From assembly GCF_900117425.1 (NCBI RefSeq), contig NZ_FPEH01000021.1, positions 1 through 64,000 on the forward strand: a DNA stretch of 64,000 bases, in the 5' to 3' direction. Both the position numbers and the translations under genes were made by a program. This DNA is from Novosphingobium sp. NDB2Meth1 (GTDB taxonomy: Bacteria > Pseudomonadota > Alphaproteobacteria > Sphingomonadales > Sphingomonadaceae). Below the pieces are notes generated by a model. That model was given only the letters and a program-made list of their open reading frames with translations, was not told the DNA's origin and did not search any database. Numbering within the stretch: the stretch's first letter is position 1; the number at the start of each line of letters is the position of its first letter. Below, piece after piece: positions 33,798 through 43,692 of the stretch.

Positions 33798-34951
33798 CGC
33801 GCACGATTACCATTCTGGGCGCCACGGGTTCGGTCGGTGCGTCCACGCTTGATCTGGTGCGGCGCAACCGCGACATGTTCCGCGTGATCGCGCTCACCGC
33901 GAATTGTCAGGCGGTCGAGCTCGCCGCGCTGGCGAAAGAATTTGGCGCTGAAGTGGCCGTTGTCGCCGATGAAAGCTGCCTTCCGGCCCTGCGTGACGCT
34001 CTTGCCGGAAGCGGCATCGAAGCCGCAGGCGGCGCCCCCGCTGTCGTCGAAGCCGCCGCGCGCGGTGCGGATATCACGATGGCCGCGATTGTCGGCTGCG
34101 CGGGCCTCGCGCCCACCATGGCCGCCATCGAATGCGGCAAGGCCGTCGCGCTCGCCAACAAGGAGGCGCTTGTTTCGGCGGGCGAAGTGATGACTGCGGC
34201 GGTCAAGCGCACCGGCGCCACGCTCCTCCCGGTCGACAGCGAACACAACGCGATCTTCCAGTGCCTTGCCGGCAACGATCCCGCCCACGTCAAGGCGATC
34301 ACGCTGACGGCGAGCGGCGGCCCGTTCCGCGAGTGGGACATGGAGCGCATCCACCGCGCCACGCCCGCCGAAGCGGTCAAGCACCCCACGTGGTCGATGG
34401 GCGCCAAGATCAGCGTCGATTCGGCTACGATGATGAACAAGGGCCTCGAGTTCATCGAAGCCTTCCACTTGTTCCCGGTCGGCGTGGAGCGCCTGCGCAT
34501 TATCATCCACCCGCAGTCGATCGTCCACTCGATGGTCGAGTACCGCGATGGCTCGACCCTGGCGCAGCTTGGCCCTTCCGACATGCGCGTGCCGATCGCC
34601 TCGGCGCTCGCATGGCCTGCGCGGATGGAAACGCCCTGCGCCCCGCTCGATCTCGCCGCCATCGGCAGCCTGACCTTCTTCAAGCCCGATGAAGAGCGCT
34701 TCCCGGCTACTCGCGTAGCGCGCGAGGCGGTGATCGCGGGCGGTGCGGCCCCTGCCGTGCTCAACGCGGCGAACGAGATCGCGGTGGCTGCCTTCCTTGC
34801 CGGTCAGATCGCGTTCACCCGCATCGTGCGATGTGCGGAGGACGTGCTGGCGCGCGGCGTGCCCCGGCCTCCGGTGACCCTCGAAGAGGTGATCGCGGTG
34901 GACCGGGACGCCCGCATCCGCGCGGCCGAGACGATGGAGACTGTGTCCTGA
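33794..34951 (+). CDS. dxr: 1-deoxy-D-xylulose 5-phosphate reductoisomerase
   Basis: It catalyses the first committed step of the MEP isoprenoid pathway, making 2-C-methylerythritol 4-phosphate with NADPH. The start is ATG 33794, preceded by AGGAGG. Motifs are the NADPH-binding [27 protein letters not shown], the metal- and substrate-binding [11 protein letters not shown], and [13 protein letters not shown]. The 385-residue length is standard. It feeds the precursors used by UppS. Confidence 0.97.
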   Translation: MTRTITILGATGSVGASTLDLVRRNRDMFRVIALTANCQAVELAALAKEFGAEVAVVADESCLPALRDALAGSGIEAAGGAPAVVEAAARGADITMAAIVGCAGLAPTMAAIECGKAVALANKEALVSAGEVMTAAVKRTGATLLPVDSEHNAIFQCLAGNDPAHVKAITLTASGGPFREWDMERIHRATPAEAVKHPTWSMGAKISVDSATMMNKGLEFIEAFHLFPVGVERLRIIIHPQSIVHSMVEYRDGSTLAQLGPSDMRVPIASALAWPARMETPCAPLDLAAIGSLTFFKPDEERFPATRVAREAVIAGGAAPAVLNAANEIAVAAFLAGQIAFTRIVRCAEDVLARGVPRPPVTLEEVIAVDRDARIRAAETMETVS

Positions 34952-34959
34952 ACGCTGCC

Positions 34960-36072
34960 GTGCAAAGTCCGGGAATCCTGCTGACCCTGCTGGCCTTTGT
35001 GCTGGTGCTGGGGCCGCTCGTGTTCATCCATGAACTGGGCCACTACCTCATGGGCCGCCTGTTCGGCGTGAAGGCGGACAGCTTTTCCATTGGGTTCGGC
35101 AAGGAGATCGCCGGCTGGACCGACAAGCGCGGCACCCGCTGGCGGCTCTCCGCGCTGCCGCTGGGCGGTTACGTCCAGTTCGCGGGGGACATGAACCCGG
35201 CGAGCACGCCGAGCGCCGAGTGGCTTTCGCTCCCCGCCGAAGAGCGCGAACGCACCTTCCAGGCCAAGCCGATCTGGCAACGCGCGCTGATCGTGCTCGC
35301 CGGGCCGCTGACGAACCTGCTGCTCGCCGTCGCCATTCTGGCAGGCTTTACAATGGCTTATGGCAAGGTCGTCATCCCGCCGGTCGTCGGCATGGTGCAG
35401 GAAGGCTCCGCCGCCGCCAAAGCCGGTGTCCAGCTGGGCGACAGGGTTGTTTCGCTGCAGGGTTCGCCCATCGACAGCTTCCTCCAGATCCGCCTCGCGG
35501 TTGCGCAACATCCGGGCGAGCCGCTCGATCTCGTCATCGAGCGCGACGGGCGGCGCATGACCTTGCCCGTCATCGCCGCCTTCAAGGAAGTCTCCGACAA
35601 GTTCGGCAACACGCAGAAGATTGGCTACCTCGGCATTGGCCCTGCCTCTGCGCAGCGTGTGGCGGTCGGGCCAGTCGAAGCCGTGGGTGATGCCGTCGTC
35701 CAGACGCGCGACATCATGGGCATGATGATCACCGGCATCGGCCAGATCATCACCGGCAAGCGCGAGATCAAGGAACTCGGCGGGCCAATCAAGATCGCCA
35801 AGTATTCGGGCGAACAGCTCGTCTCGGGCTGGGCCAACTACGTCTGGTTCATCGCACTGATCTCGATTAACCTCGGGTTCATCAACCTCTTGCCAATTCC
35901 GGTGCTCGATGGCGGGCACCTCGCGTTCTACGCGATCGAGGCGGTCAGCCGCAGGCCGGTCAGCCAGCGCGGGCAGGAATGGGCCTTCCGCACCGGTCTG
36001 GCGCTGGTCGTGGCATTGATGCTGTTCGTGACCTTCAACGATGTCGCTTCGTTGCGCGTTTTCGGAGGCTAG
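34960..36072 (+). CDS. rseP: RIP zinc metalloprotease RseP
   Basis: This site-2 intramembrane protease cleaves transmembrane anchors such as anti-sigma factors in envelope stress control. The zinc site HExxH is in FIHELGHYLMG within the first transmembrane span, a PDZ domain follows (VVGMVQEGSAAAKAGVQLGDR), and the third metal ligand is in LPIPVLDGGH. The only standard start nearby is GTG 34960, which lacks a good ribosome site. A CTG at 34948 has GGAG eight bases upstream and overlaps the dxr end, so it may be used instead. It precedes bamA, as is usual. Confidence 0.95.
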   Translation: MQSPGILLTLLAFVLVLGPLVFIHELGHYLMGRLFGVKADSFSIGFGKEIAGWTDKRGTRWRLSALPLGGYVQFAGDMNPASTPSAEWLSLPAEERERTFQAKPIWQRALIVLAGPLTNLLLAVAILAGFTMAYGKVVIPPVVGMVQEGSAAAKAGVQLGDRVVSLQGSPIDSFLQIRLAVAQHPGEPLDLVIERDGRRMTLPVIAAFKEVSDKFGNTQKIGYLGIGPASAQRVAVGPVEAVGDAVVQTRDIMGMMITGIGQIITGKREIKELGGPIKIAKYSGEQLVSGWANYVWFIALISINLGFINLLPIPVLDGGHLAFYAIEAVSRRPVSQRGQEWAFRTGLALVVALMLFVTFNDVASLRVFGG

Positions 36073-36314
36073 GGAGTAGGACTTGCGAACGGCTGCGTCC
36101 GGCCTTGAGCGCCGGACGTCAGGGGGAGCCGGATTTTCCACAAAATGCGGGGCAATTACGGTCTGCTGCGGTGTGCTTGCTTGATTGGCGGGCTTGCATC
36201 GGGCAGGAGGCGGCATCGCGGGGCGTGACGGACTGTTGCCGTCGCGCGCTACGGTGCGCAGGCGGAGCGGCGGGTGCCGCTGCGCTGCACGAAGAAACGG
36301 GATGGCGCTTGGTG

Positions 36315-38975
36315 ATGAATGCTTGCAACTTGCCCCGGACCGCGCGGCGTATGACTGGTCAGGCTAACCTGGCCGGCACGCTGGCGGCGCTTGCGGCAAC
36401 GACCTGCCTCGCCGGCATGCCCGTGGCTGCCAGCGCGCAGCAGGCTGCTCCGGCCCCGGCTCCGGCCGTGCCAGCAGCGGCGCTTGCTCCAGCACCTGCA
36501 CCGGCTCCGGTCGAACTCGTCCGCTCGATCACCATTTCGGGCGCCCAGCGGCTCGAAGCCGATACGATCCGCTCGTACATCCGTCTCAAGGAAGGTGATC
36601 GCTACACCCAGGCCGCGGCGGACCAGGTCCTCAAGGACCTCTACGCCACCGAACTCTTCGCCGACGTGCAGGTGCGCGACAATGCCGGTGACGTGGTGAT
36701 CGAGGTCAAGGAAAACCCGGTCGTCAACCGCATCATCCTCGAAGGCAACAAGCGCCTGAAAGAGGACAAGATCCTGCCCGAAATCAAGCTCTCGGCGCGC
36801 CAGATCTTTACCCGTTCCAAGGTGCGCGCGGATGTCGCCCGCATCATCGAACTCTACAAGCGCCAGGGCCGCTTCGCCGCCTCGATCGAGCCCAAGATGG
36901 TTATGCTCGATCAGAACCGCGTCGATATCGTGTTCGAGATCAACGAAGGCCCCAAGTCGCGCGTTCGCCAGATCAACATCATCGGCAACGAGAAGTTCTC
37001 CGCCAGCCAGCTGCGCGGGGAAATGGTGACCAAGCAGGCGCGCGTGTTCCGCGTCTTCTCCAGCGGCACCAGCTACGATCCCGATCGCCTCGCGTTCGAT
37101 CAGCAGAAGCTGCGCCAGTTCTACCTGACCAACGGTTATGCCGATTTCCGCGTCGTTTCCGCCGTGGCCGAACTCACGCCGGACAAGCGCGATTTCATCA
37201 TCACCTACGTGGTCGAGGAAGGGCAGCGCTACCACTTCGGCGACGTGAAGGTGGACAGCCAGCTGCGCGACTTCGACGGTGACGCGCTGGCCAAGCGCCT
37301 GCCGCTCAAGGCGGGCCAGTGGTACAATGCCAAGCAGGTCGAGGACACCGTCGACAGCCTGACCGAGACGGCGGGCAGTTTTGGCTATGCCTTCGCGGAC
37401 GTCCGGCCGGACTTCAACCGCAACAAAGATGACCTGACGATGTCGATCACCTTCCGCATCGCGGAAGCGCCGCGCGTCTATGTCGAGCGGGTCGATGTCA
37501 ACGGCAACACGCTGACGCAGGACAAGGTCATCCGCCGCGAATTCCGCGTGGCCGAGGGCGATGCGTTCAACTCGTTCCAGATCAAGCGCTCGTCGAACCG
37601 CATCAAGTCGCTCGGCTACTTCCAGGAGAAGTTCGAGGTCGAGCAGAAGCCCGGTTCCGCGCAGGATCGCATCATCCTTGAAGCCAACGTCGAGGAAAAG
37701 CCCACCGGGCAGCTGCAGCTTTCGGCCGGTTTCTCCAGCCTCGAAAGCTTCATCTTCCAGGCCTCGATCCAGCAGAACAACTTCCGCGGCCGCGGCCAGA
37801 CGATCGGCCTCTCGGGCGACATCTCGCGCTATTCGCGCTCGGTTCAGGTCAGCTTCACCGAGCCCTACCTGTTCGATCGCAACGTCTCGCTCGGCGTCGA
37901 CATCTATCGCCGCGATTTCAACAGCTTCAACTTCTTCAACAGCAACCGCAACACCACCTACCGGAACGCCACGACCGGCTTCCAGGTCCGTGCCGGCCTG
38001 CCGCTGACCGAGTACATGTCGCTGATCGGGCGCTACACGCTCAACCTCGAGAACGTGACGCTCGACCGCGATACTTATTACCTGCCCGATGCCAACGGCA
38101 ACTTGCAGTGCTCGATCTTCCTCGCGGGCCGCTATCTGTGCGATGCGATCGGCAAGCGCACAAGCTCGATCATCGGCGCCAGCGTGGTCTACGATACGCT
38201 CGACAATCGCCTGCGCCCGACGAGCGGCTCGCAGGTCGTGCTCGGCGTCGACGTAGCCGGCCTCGGCGGTTCGGTGCGCTATGCCCGTATCAACGCCAAT
38301 GCTGCGAAGTACTTTGCGCTGGGCAAGGGCTTCGTGTTTTCGCTGCGCGGCGAAGGCGGCGCGATCAAGGCGCTCAGCAACCGTACCAACGACCCCACGA
38401 TCGACGATGTGCGCCTGACCGACCGCTTCTTTCTCGGCCAGCCGCAGATGCGCGGCTTCGACATTCGCGGCGTCGGTCCGCGCGTGCTGCGCCGGTTTTA
38501 CAGCGGGTTCGATCCCAGAGACGGCAGCGGCGGCGTGACCAGTCCGGACCGCAACCAGTGGGTCGATGACGCGCTCGGCGGCAAGTACTACTATCTCGGC
38601 CACGCAGAGCTTGAGATTCCGCTGGGCTCGGGTGCGCGCGAACTGGGCCTGAGGCCCTCGATCTTCGTCGACGCGGGTGCGGTGTTCAGCGTCGCGCGTC
38701 CGGCCGTGTCTGGCACGACCCTGCTCTATCAGGACAATATCACCGGCCGCCTCACCACGTCCGCCTCGGATTCTGCGGGCAAGGCGAACAATGTGGCCCA
38801 GAAGTTCGACGAGACATTTGTTGGTAACAGTCCCAAGCCACGCATTTCGATCGGCTTCGGGGTCAACTGGAACTCGCCGTTCGGCCCCTTCCGTATCGAC
38901 ATCGCCAAAGTCCTCAGCAAGGTCGATGGCGACGACACTCAGGCAGTCAACTTCAACGTAGGAACACAGTTCTGA
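36315..38975 (+). CDS. bamA: Outer membrane protein assembly factor BamA
   Basis: This is the core of the machine that folds beta-barrel proteins into the outer membrane, which the usher-like, giant-barrel and TonB-dependent proteins in this window would need. A signal peptide ends ASAQQ and is followed by a Pro/Ala-rich spacer. Five POTRA domains start at VELVRSITISGAQRL, and a 16-strand barrel contains the conserved LGQPQMRGFDIRGVGPR loop. The last residue is Phe (VGTQF), as required for barrel insertion. The start ATG 36315 is preferred; ATG 36351 is an alternative. The 886-residue length is slightly long because of the spacer. Confidence 0.96.
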   Translation: MNACNLPRTARRMTGQANLAGTLAALAATTCLAGMPVAASAQQAAPAPAPAVPAAALAPAPAPAPVELVRSITISGAQRLEADTIRSYIRLKEGDRYTQAAADQVLKDLYATELFADVQVRDNAGDVVIEVKENPVVNRIILEGNKRLKEDKILPEIKLSARQIFTRSKVRADVARIIELYKRQGRFAASIEPKMVMLDQNRVDIVFEINEGPKSRVRQINIIGNEKFSASQLRGEMVTKQARVFRVFSSGTSYDPDRLAFDQQKLRQFYLTNGYADFRVVSAVAELTPDKRDFIITYVVEEGQRYHFGDVKVDSQLRDFDGDALAKRLPLKAGQWYNAKQVEDTVDSLTETAGSFGYAFADVRPDFNRNKDDLTMSITFRIAEAPRVYVERVDVNGNTLTQDKVIRREFRVAEGDAFNSFQIKRSSNRIKSLGYFQEKFEVEQKPGSAQDRIILEANVEEKPTGQLQLSAGFSSLESFIFQASIQQNNFRGRGQTIGLSGDISRYSRSVQVSFTEPYLFDRNVSLGVDIYRRDFNSFNFFNSNRNTTYRNATTGFQVRAGLPLTEYMSLIGRYTLNLENVTLDRDTYYLPDANGNLQCSIFLAGRYLCDAIGKRTSSIIGASVVYDTLDNRLRPTSGSQVVLGVDVAGLGGSVRYARINANAAKYFALGKGFVFSLRGEGGAIKALSNRTNDPTIDDVRLTDRFFLGQPQMRGFDIRGVGPRVLRRFYSGFDPRDGSGGVTSPDRNQWVDDALGGKYYYLGHAELEIPLGSGARELGLRPSIFVDAGAVFSVARPAVSGTTLLYQDNITGRLTTSASDSAGKANNVAQKFDETFVGNSPKPRISIGFGVNWNSPFGPFRIDIAKVLSKVDGDDTQAVNFNVGTQF

Positions 38976-39682
38976 TGCAAAACCGTATTCTCGCAGGCCT
39001 CGTTGCCGCTCTCGCGCTCGGCGCGGCGCCCCATGCCATGGCCCAGGCTGCGGCAGCTCCGGCCGCCAGCACGCCCGGCGGCATTGTCGCGCCCGGCATC
39101 GCCTATGCCAACGCGCAGGCCGTTGTGGGCGCTTCGGCAGCCTACAAGACCGCGATGGCCCAGCTGCCCACCACCTACAAAGCGACGATCGACGCGGTGA
39201 ACACCCGCCGCAACCAGATCGCCGCGCAGCTCAAGCCGCTCTACGAGAAGTTCGAGGCGGACCAGAAGGCCGCCAAGCCCGACCAGGCTGCGCTCCGTAC
39301 CCAGGCTGCGCAGATCCAGCAGATCGAGCAGTCGGCCGAGCGCGAGATCCAGCAGATGGCCGAACCGCTCAACCTGGCTCAGCAGTTCATCATCGAGCAG
39401 ATCAGCGACAAGCTCACCGCCGCCACGCAAGCGGCGATGACCAAGCGCAAGGTCACGCTCGTGCTCGATTCGCAGAGCGTGCTGAAGGCCGATGCGGCCT
39501 ACAACCTCAATCAGGACATCCTGGCCGAACTCAACACGCTGATCCCCAGCGCCCAGCAGGTCCCGCCCGCCGGCTGGAAGCCGCGCGCACAGCGTGAGGC
39601 CGAAGCGCAGCAGGCTGCGCAGCAGGCCGCTGCTGCTCCCGCCGCCGCCGCGCCGGCGGGCAAGGCGCCCGAAGGCCGCTGA
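38975..39682 (+). CDS. skp: OmpH/Skp-family periplasmic chaperone
   Basis: The ATG overlaps the bamA stop. A signal peptide ends HAMA, followed by a mostly helical, coiled-coil-forming protein ([15 protein letters not shown]) typical of Skp, the holdase that carries unfolded barrel proteins to BamA. It is longer (235 residues) than E. coli Skp and has an Ala/Pro/Gln-rich tail. The bamA-skp order is conserved. lpxD, which normally follows in LPS-making bacteria, is absent. Confidence 0.88.
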   Translation: MQNRILAGLVAALALGAAPHAMAQAAAAPAASTPGGIVAPGIAYANAQAVVGASAAYKTAMAQLPTTYKATIDAVNTRRNQIAAQLKPLYEKFEADQKAAKPDQAALRTQAAQIQQIEQSAEREIQQMAEPLNLAQQFIIEQISDKLTAATQAAMTKRKVTLVLDSQSVLKADAAYNLNQDILAELNTLIPSAQQVPPAGWKPRAQREAEAQQAAQQAAAAPAAAAPAGKAPEGR

Positions 39683-39693
39683 GAGCTGACGGA

Positions 39694-40167
39694 ATGAGCG
39701 AGACGACGGAAGGAGCGGCGGCAACGCCGCTCCAGCTCGACATCGTGAAGGTGATGGCGGCGCTGCCGCACCGCTATCCCCTTCTGCTCGTCGACCGGGT
39801 AGCCGAGCTGGTGGTGGGCGAACGCATCCACGCCATCAAGGCCGTCTCGATGAACGAGCAGTTCTTCCAGGGCCACTTCCCCGGCCGGCCGATCATGCCC
39901 GGCGTCCTCCAGATTGAAGCGCTGGCGCAGGCCGCCGGCGTGCTCGCGGTGGAGACGCTCGGCCTCGCCGGCACCGGCAAGCTCGTCTATTTCATGGCGA
40001 TCGAGGAAGCCAAGTTCCGCACCCCGGTGGAGCCGGGCTGCCTGCTCGACCTCCATGTTGCATTCACCCAGAAGCGCGCCCGCGTCTGCAAGTTCGCCGG
40101 CAAGGCGATGCTGGGGGACAAGATCGCGACCGAAGTCAGCTTCACCGCGATGATTGCGGACAGCTGA
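39694..40167 (+). CDS. fabZ: 3-hydroxyacyl-ACP dehydratase FabZ
   Basis: It dehydrates 3-hydroxyacyl-ACP in fatty-acid elongation. It is a hot-dog-fold protein of 157 residues with [13 protein letters not shown] and the catalytic [20 protein letters not shown], which supplies His and Glu. It lies 11 bases downstream of skp, and the lpxA/lpxD genes that usually flank it are missing here. Confidence 0.97.
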   Translation: MSETTEGAAATPLQLDIVKVMAALPHRYPLLLVDRVAELVVGERIHAIKAVSMNEQFFQGHFPGRPIMPGVLQIEALAQAAGVLAVETLGLAGTGKLVYFMAIEEAKFRTPVEPGCLLDLHVAFTQKRARVCKFAGKAMLGDKIATEVSFTAMIADS

Positions 40168-40263
40168 TCGGTTGCGTTTTGGTCGCGAACCGTATAGGGG
40201 CGCGCCTTTCCCAGATTCCCCAGAGGCCGGTCGGAACCGGCTTCGCTTAGTGGAGCGAGACCC

Positions 40264-40488
40264 ATGAAGGCCAATACCCACCCCGACTACCACATGATCA
40301 AGGTGCAGATGACCGACGGCACCGTGTTCGAGACCCGCTCGACCTGGGGCAAGGAAGGCGACACCATGGCGCTCGAAATCGATCCGCTTTCGCACCCGGC
40401 CTGGACCGGCGGCACCCGCCAGCTCGATCAGGGCGGTCGCGTCGCGCAGTTCAACAAGCGCTTTGGCGGTCTTACGCTCAAGAAGTGA
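40264..40488 (+). CDS. rpmE: 50S ribosomal protein L31
   Basis: This 74-residue ribosomal protein begins [19 protein letters not shown] and has the conserved HPAWTGG and RVAQFNKRF segments. It lacks the zinc-binding CxxC set, so it is the C-minus form common in alphaproteobacteria. A clear terminator follows, closing the long housekeeping block. Confidence 0.96.
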   Translation: MKANTHPDYHMIKVQMTDGTVFETRSTWGKEGDTMALEIDPLSHPAWTGGTRQLDQGGRVAQFNKRFGGLTLKK

Positions 40489-40516
40489 GCGCCGGATCGG
40501 ACTGGAAAGTTGGAAG

Positions 40517-40542
40517 AAGGGCGGCCTCGGTCGCCCTTTTTT
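40517..40542 (+). terminator. Rho-independent terminator after rpmE
   Basis: AAGGGCG (40517-40523) pairs with CGCCCTT (40532-40538) around an eight-base loop, and the stem runs into a six-T tract. It ends the rpmE transcript. Confidence 0.88.
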
Positions 40543-40601
40543 CGTGAAATGCGCTCGGTCCGCCCCTTGCCATCGCCGCACGGCGGGATGAAAGAGCGCG
40601 C

Positions 40602-41054
40602 ATGGCTGTTCTGACCAGTGCCTTCGACAACCTGCTCGGCTACCAGATGCGCCGCGCGACCGCTGTGCTCATGGCCGATTTTGTGCGCACCCTGTCCGAT
40701 TTCGACATGCGGCCGGCCGAAGTGACCACGCTTCTTGTCATCGCCGAGAACCCGGATTGCTCGCAAAGCGAAGTGGGCGAGGCGATCGCGATCAAGCGCG
40801 CCAACATGGTGCCGATCATCGCCCGGCTGATAGAGCGTGATCTCGTCGCCCGCACCCGCGTCGATGGCCGCAGCCTTGCCCTGCGCGTGACCGAAAAGGG
40901 CGCCGATCTCGCCGCTGAGGCATGGCGCCGGATTGCCGAGCACGAGGCCCGCTTCCGTGATCGGCTCGCGCCTGCAGACCTCGAAACGGTGCTCGCCGCG
41001 CTCCCTGTCCTGCGCACCGCGATCGACGACGCGCCGTCGGTAGGCGAGCAATAG
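40602..41054 (+). CDS. MarR-family transcriptional regulator
   Basis: The 150-residue winged-helix protein has the MarR pattern. The recognition helix region is SQSEVGEAIAIKRANMVPII, and the wing ERDLVARTRVDGRSLALRVTEKG follows. Such proteins form dimers that repress genes until a small aromatic or other ligand binds. It lies 200 bases upstream of a TonB-dependent receptor in the same direction and may control it; the 201-base gap is the probable operator region. The ligand is unknown. Confidence 0.9.
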   Translation: MAVLTSAFDNLLGYQMRRATAVLMADFVRTLSDFDMRPAEVTTLLVIAENPDCSQSEVGEAIAIKRANMVPIIARLIERDLVARTRVDGRSLALRVTEKGADLAAEAWRRIAEHEARFRDRLAPADLETVLAALPVLRTAIDDAPSVGEQ

Positions 41055-41255
41055 TCTGACACACCGAGATCGCGACTAACCATCGGTACTGTAACTCGAA
41101 AACACAGGCGCCGGTAATTCGGCGCAGTCCTCTCATTTTTGTCGGTTGCTGCACCAAGGGGCACTGCCCAACCTTTCGATCCGAAGCCGGGAACCAGCAC
41201 TGCGCGCAGGAAAATGCGCAGGCCCCGGCCGTCCATTGGATGAGAGGAGAATGGC

Positions 41256-43613
41256 ATGCGGTACACGCGCGTTCTTGGCTGGTCGTCGGTTGCGGCGATC
41301 GCGGTTTCCCTGGCCATGCCCGCCTATGCGGCGGAAGCCGCCGATGCCGCCGCGGAAGGAGGCACTTCGGCAGAAGCATCAAGCAAGGATGTCATCATCG
41401 TCACCGCCACGCGTCAGGCGGCCGACAAGCAGAAAGTCGGCGTCGCGCTGACCGCGATCACCGCGGAAGACATCGCGCTGCTTGCCCCGCGTTCGCTCCT
41501 CGATATCCAGGGAACTGCGCCCAACGTGTTCATCGGCAGCGGCACTGCCGCCCCGGGACAGAGCGCCATCTTCATCCGCGGCCAGGGCTATGCCGACGTC
41601 GAGAAGACCCAGAGCCCGCCGGTCGGCGTGATCCAGGACGGCGTGTTCTTCGGCAACAACACCGGCCAGTTGCTCGACATGTTCAACGTCTGCTCGGTTG
41701 AAGTCGACCGCGGTCCGCAGGGAATCTTCTACGGCAAGAACACCACCGCCGGCCTCATCAACCTCACGCGCTGCGCGCCCACGCGCAAGCTCGGGGCCAG
41801 CTTTGAATTGGGCTACGGCTCGTTCAATGAGTTCTATGGCCGCGGCGTGCTCAATGCGCCGCTCGGTGTTAAGGGTGGCATTGCCTTCTCCGGCCAGTAT
41901 CGCCGCATCGACGGCATTCTCAACAACGTCTTCACCAACAGGCGCGCGGGCGGCTCGGAATACCGCGCCTTCAACCTCAAGATCAACTACGACCTCGCCT
42001 CGTGGTTGAACGCGGACCTCAGCCTCGACCACATCCACCAGGAAGGTGGCGGCACCCCAGTCCAGTTCGGCAACAAGCTGTCCGCCGCGATCCTGTCCGG
42101 GGGCAACCCGGCTGCCGTCTGGCCCAGGTACAATCCCGAAACCGGCAGCCCCGACGGCCTCAAGCCGCGTGAGATCGGCAACAATCTCGGTGCCGACCGC
42201 GACCGCCTGAACACCAACATGGCCAGCCTCACGCTCAAGGCCAAGACCCCGATCGGCGAGCTGGTCTCGCAGACCTCCTACATGTCGTCAGGCGATACGG
42301 TGAACCAGGACTTCGACGGCACTTGCCGGGGCGCGCCCGGCTGCACCAGCGTCGGCAACCCGCTGCTCGCGGCTACCGGCAGTGTTCTGCTCACCAATCG
42401 CGACCAGACTTACAAGCAGTTCACGCAGGAAGTCCGCCTGCAGGGCAAGGCCGCTGATGGGCTCGTGGATTACATCGCCGGTGCCTACTACTATAATCAC
42501 AAGATCACGCTGCACCAGAACACCAACGGCGCGATCGACCAGTTCTCGGCCGAAAAGGATCATAGCTGGTCGTTCTTCGGCAACATCGATCTCAATCCTA
42601 CGCCCACGCTCAAGATCTCGGGCGGCGTGCGCAACATCTTCGAGGCCAAGCGGTTCAATACCGAATACATCCTGCTCGGCACGATCCCGCTCGTCCCCCG
42701 GATCAATGATCGCCGCAGCTGGCAGAGGCTGATCACCCGCTTCAACATCCAGTGGCAGGCGGCGCCCGACGTGCTGCTCTACGTCAACCGCTCGGAAGGC
42801 TTCCGGTCGGGCGGCTTCTCGATCCGCGGCACACTTTCGGAACAGCAGGCCAGCCAGACCAACTGCGGCACGGTCGGTGGCTGCCCGAACAACAACTTCC
42901 TCTCGTTCCTTCCCGAAACCAACACGACCTATGAAGCCGGCTTCAAGACCCGCTTCCTGAACCGCGCGATCACTTTCAACGCGGCGGGCTTCATCAACGA
43001 TATCAAGGATTTCCAGCAGTCTCAGGTGGTCGTGACGCCGAACTATGGCCCCGGAACCAACACGTATGTGGTGAGCTTGCCGAAGGTTCAGATCAAGGGT
43101 CTCGAGTTCGAACTCGATCTCGACGCGGGCAAGCTCAGCGATCCGCTCAAAGGCCTCTCGCTCTCCGGCACGCTGGGCATCCAGGATGCCAACGTGAAGA
43201 ACGGCAAGGTCAACGGTCAGACCTCGTCGATCGGCGCCGGGGCGCAGGCCGGCGCACCCGGCACCACCGCCGATTTCACCGGCGTCCTGCTCCAGCGCGT
43301 GCCGAAGACGAGCTATACCGTTCGAGGCAGCTACGTTCGCGATCTCTCGGATGATGCGAAGATCTCGCTGACCGCCGGCTACTCGTGGCTTGCGAGCTTC
43401 TCGCTCGGAACCTTCGGCACGCTCAACGACATCCAGCCCGGCTACGGCCTGCTCGATGCATCGGCCACGCTCAACTACAAGGGCTACTTCCTGCGCGTCG
43501 CGGGCAAGAACCTGACCGACGTTGCCTACCGTACGCAGTCGCTGCCTACTGTGTTCTTCCAGGGCTGGGCGGCCCCGGCGACGGTGACCGTCTCGGTTGG
43601 CGCGAAGTTCTGA
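41256..43613 (+). CDS. TonB-dependent receptor
   Basis: This is an outer-membrane active transporter of 785 residues. The signal peptide ends PAYAA. The TonB-box-like region is DVIIVTATRQA, followed by the plug domain with IFIRGQGYADVEKTQSP and VEVDRGPQGIFYGKNTTAGL, then a 22-strand barrel ending VSVGAKF with terminal Phe. It is the sphingomonad catabolic type often used for aromatic or sugar compounds. Instead of the usual INxxTRxP plug end it has INLTRCAPTRKLG, with a cysteine that could pair with the one in FNVCSVEVDR. GGAGA precedes the start. The substrate is unknown. Confidence 0.92.
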   Translation: MRYTRVLGWSSVAAIAVSLAMPAYAAEAADAAAEGGTSAEASSKDVIIVTATRQAADKQKVGVALTAITAEDIALLAPRSLLDIQGTAPNVFIGSGTAAPGQSAIFIRGQGYADVEKTQSPPVGVIQDGVFFGNNTGQLLDMFNVCSVEVDRGPQGIFYGKNTTAGLINLTRCAPTRKLGASFELGYGSFNEFYGRGVLNAPLGVKGGIAFSGQYRRIDGILNNVFTNRRAGGSEYRAFNLKINYDLASWLNADLSLDHIHQEGGGTPVQFGNKLSAAILSGGNPAAVWPRYNPETGSPDGLKPREIGNNLGADRDRLNTNMASLTLKAKTPIGELVSQTSYMSSGDTVNQDFDGTCRGAPGCTSVGNPLLAATGSVLLTNRDQTYKQFTQEVRLQGKAADGLVDYIAGAYYYNHKITLHQNTNGAIDQFSAEKDHSWSFFGNIDLNPTPTLKISGGVRNIFEAKRFNTEYILLGTIPLVPRINDRRSWQRLITRFNIQWQAAPDVLLYVNRSEGFRSGGFSIRGTLSEQQASQTNCGTVGGCPNNNFLSFLPETNTTYEAGFKTRFLNRAITFNAAGFINDIKDFQQSQVVVTPNYGPGTNTYVVSLPKVQIKGLEFELDLDAGKLSDPLKGLSLSGTLGIQDANVKNGKVNGQTSSIGAGAQAGAPGTTADFTGVLLQRVPKTSYTVRGSYVRDLSDDAKISLTAGYSWLASFSLGTFGTLNDIQPGYGLLDASATLNYKGYFLRVAGKNLTDVAYRTQSLPTVFFQGWAAPATVTVSVGAKF

Positions 43614-43637
43614 TCTTCACATAGAGGCTGAAAACAG

Positions 43638-43670
43638 GAAACCCCGGCGGATGGCCTCCGCCGGGGTTTC
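43638..43670. terminator. Bidirectional terminator
   Basis: GAAACCCCGGCGGA (43638-43651) and TCCGCCGGGGTTTC (43657-43670) form a perfect 14-bp stem with a five-base loop, with T-rich flanks on both strands. It separates the convergent TonB-dependent receptor and GH19 lysozyme genes. Confidence 0.9.
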
Positions 43671-43692
43671 TCTTTTCGGCTATCGGGCCGCT

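Noticed and set aside
34831-34959. Upstream extension of rseP from ATG 34831
   Set aside because: It would lie inside dxr and encode an Arg/Gly-rich leader without any membrane-protease character.
36249-38603. A 784-codon minus-strand frame across bamA
   Set aside because: It is the mirror of the BamA coding sequence; no domain pattern or ribosome site supports it.
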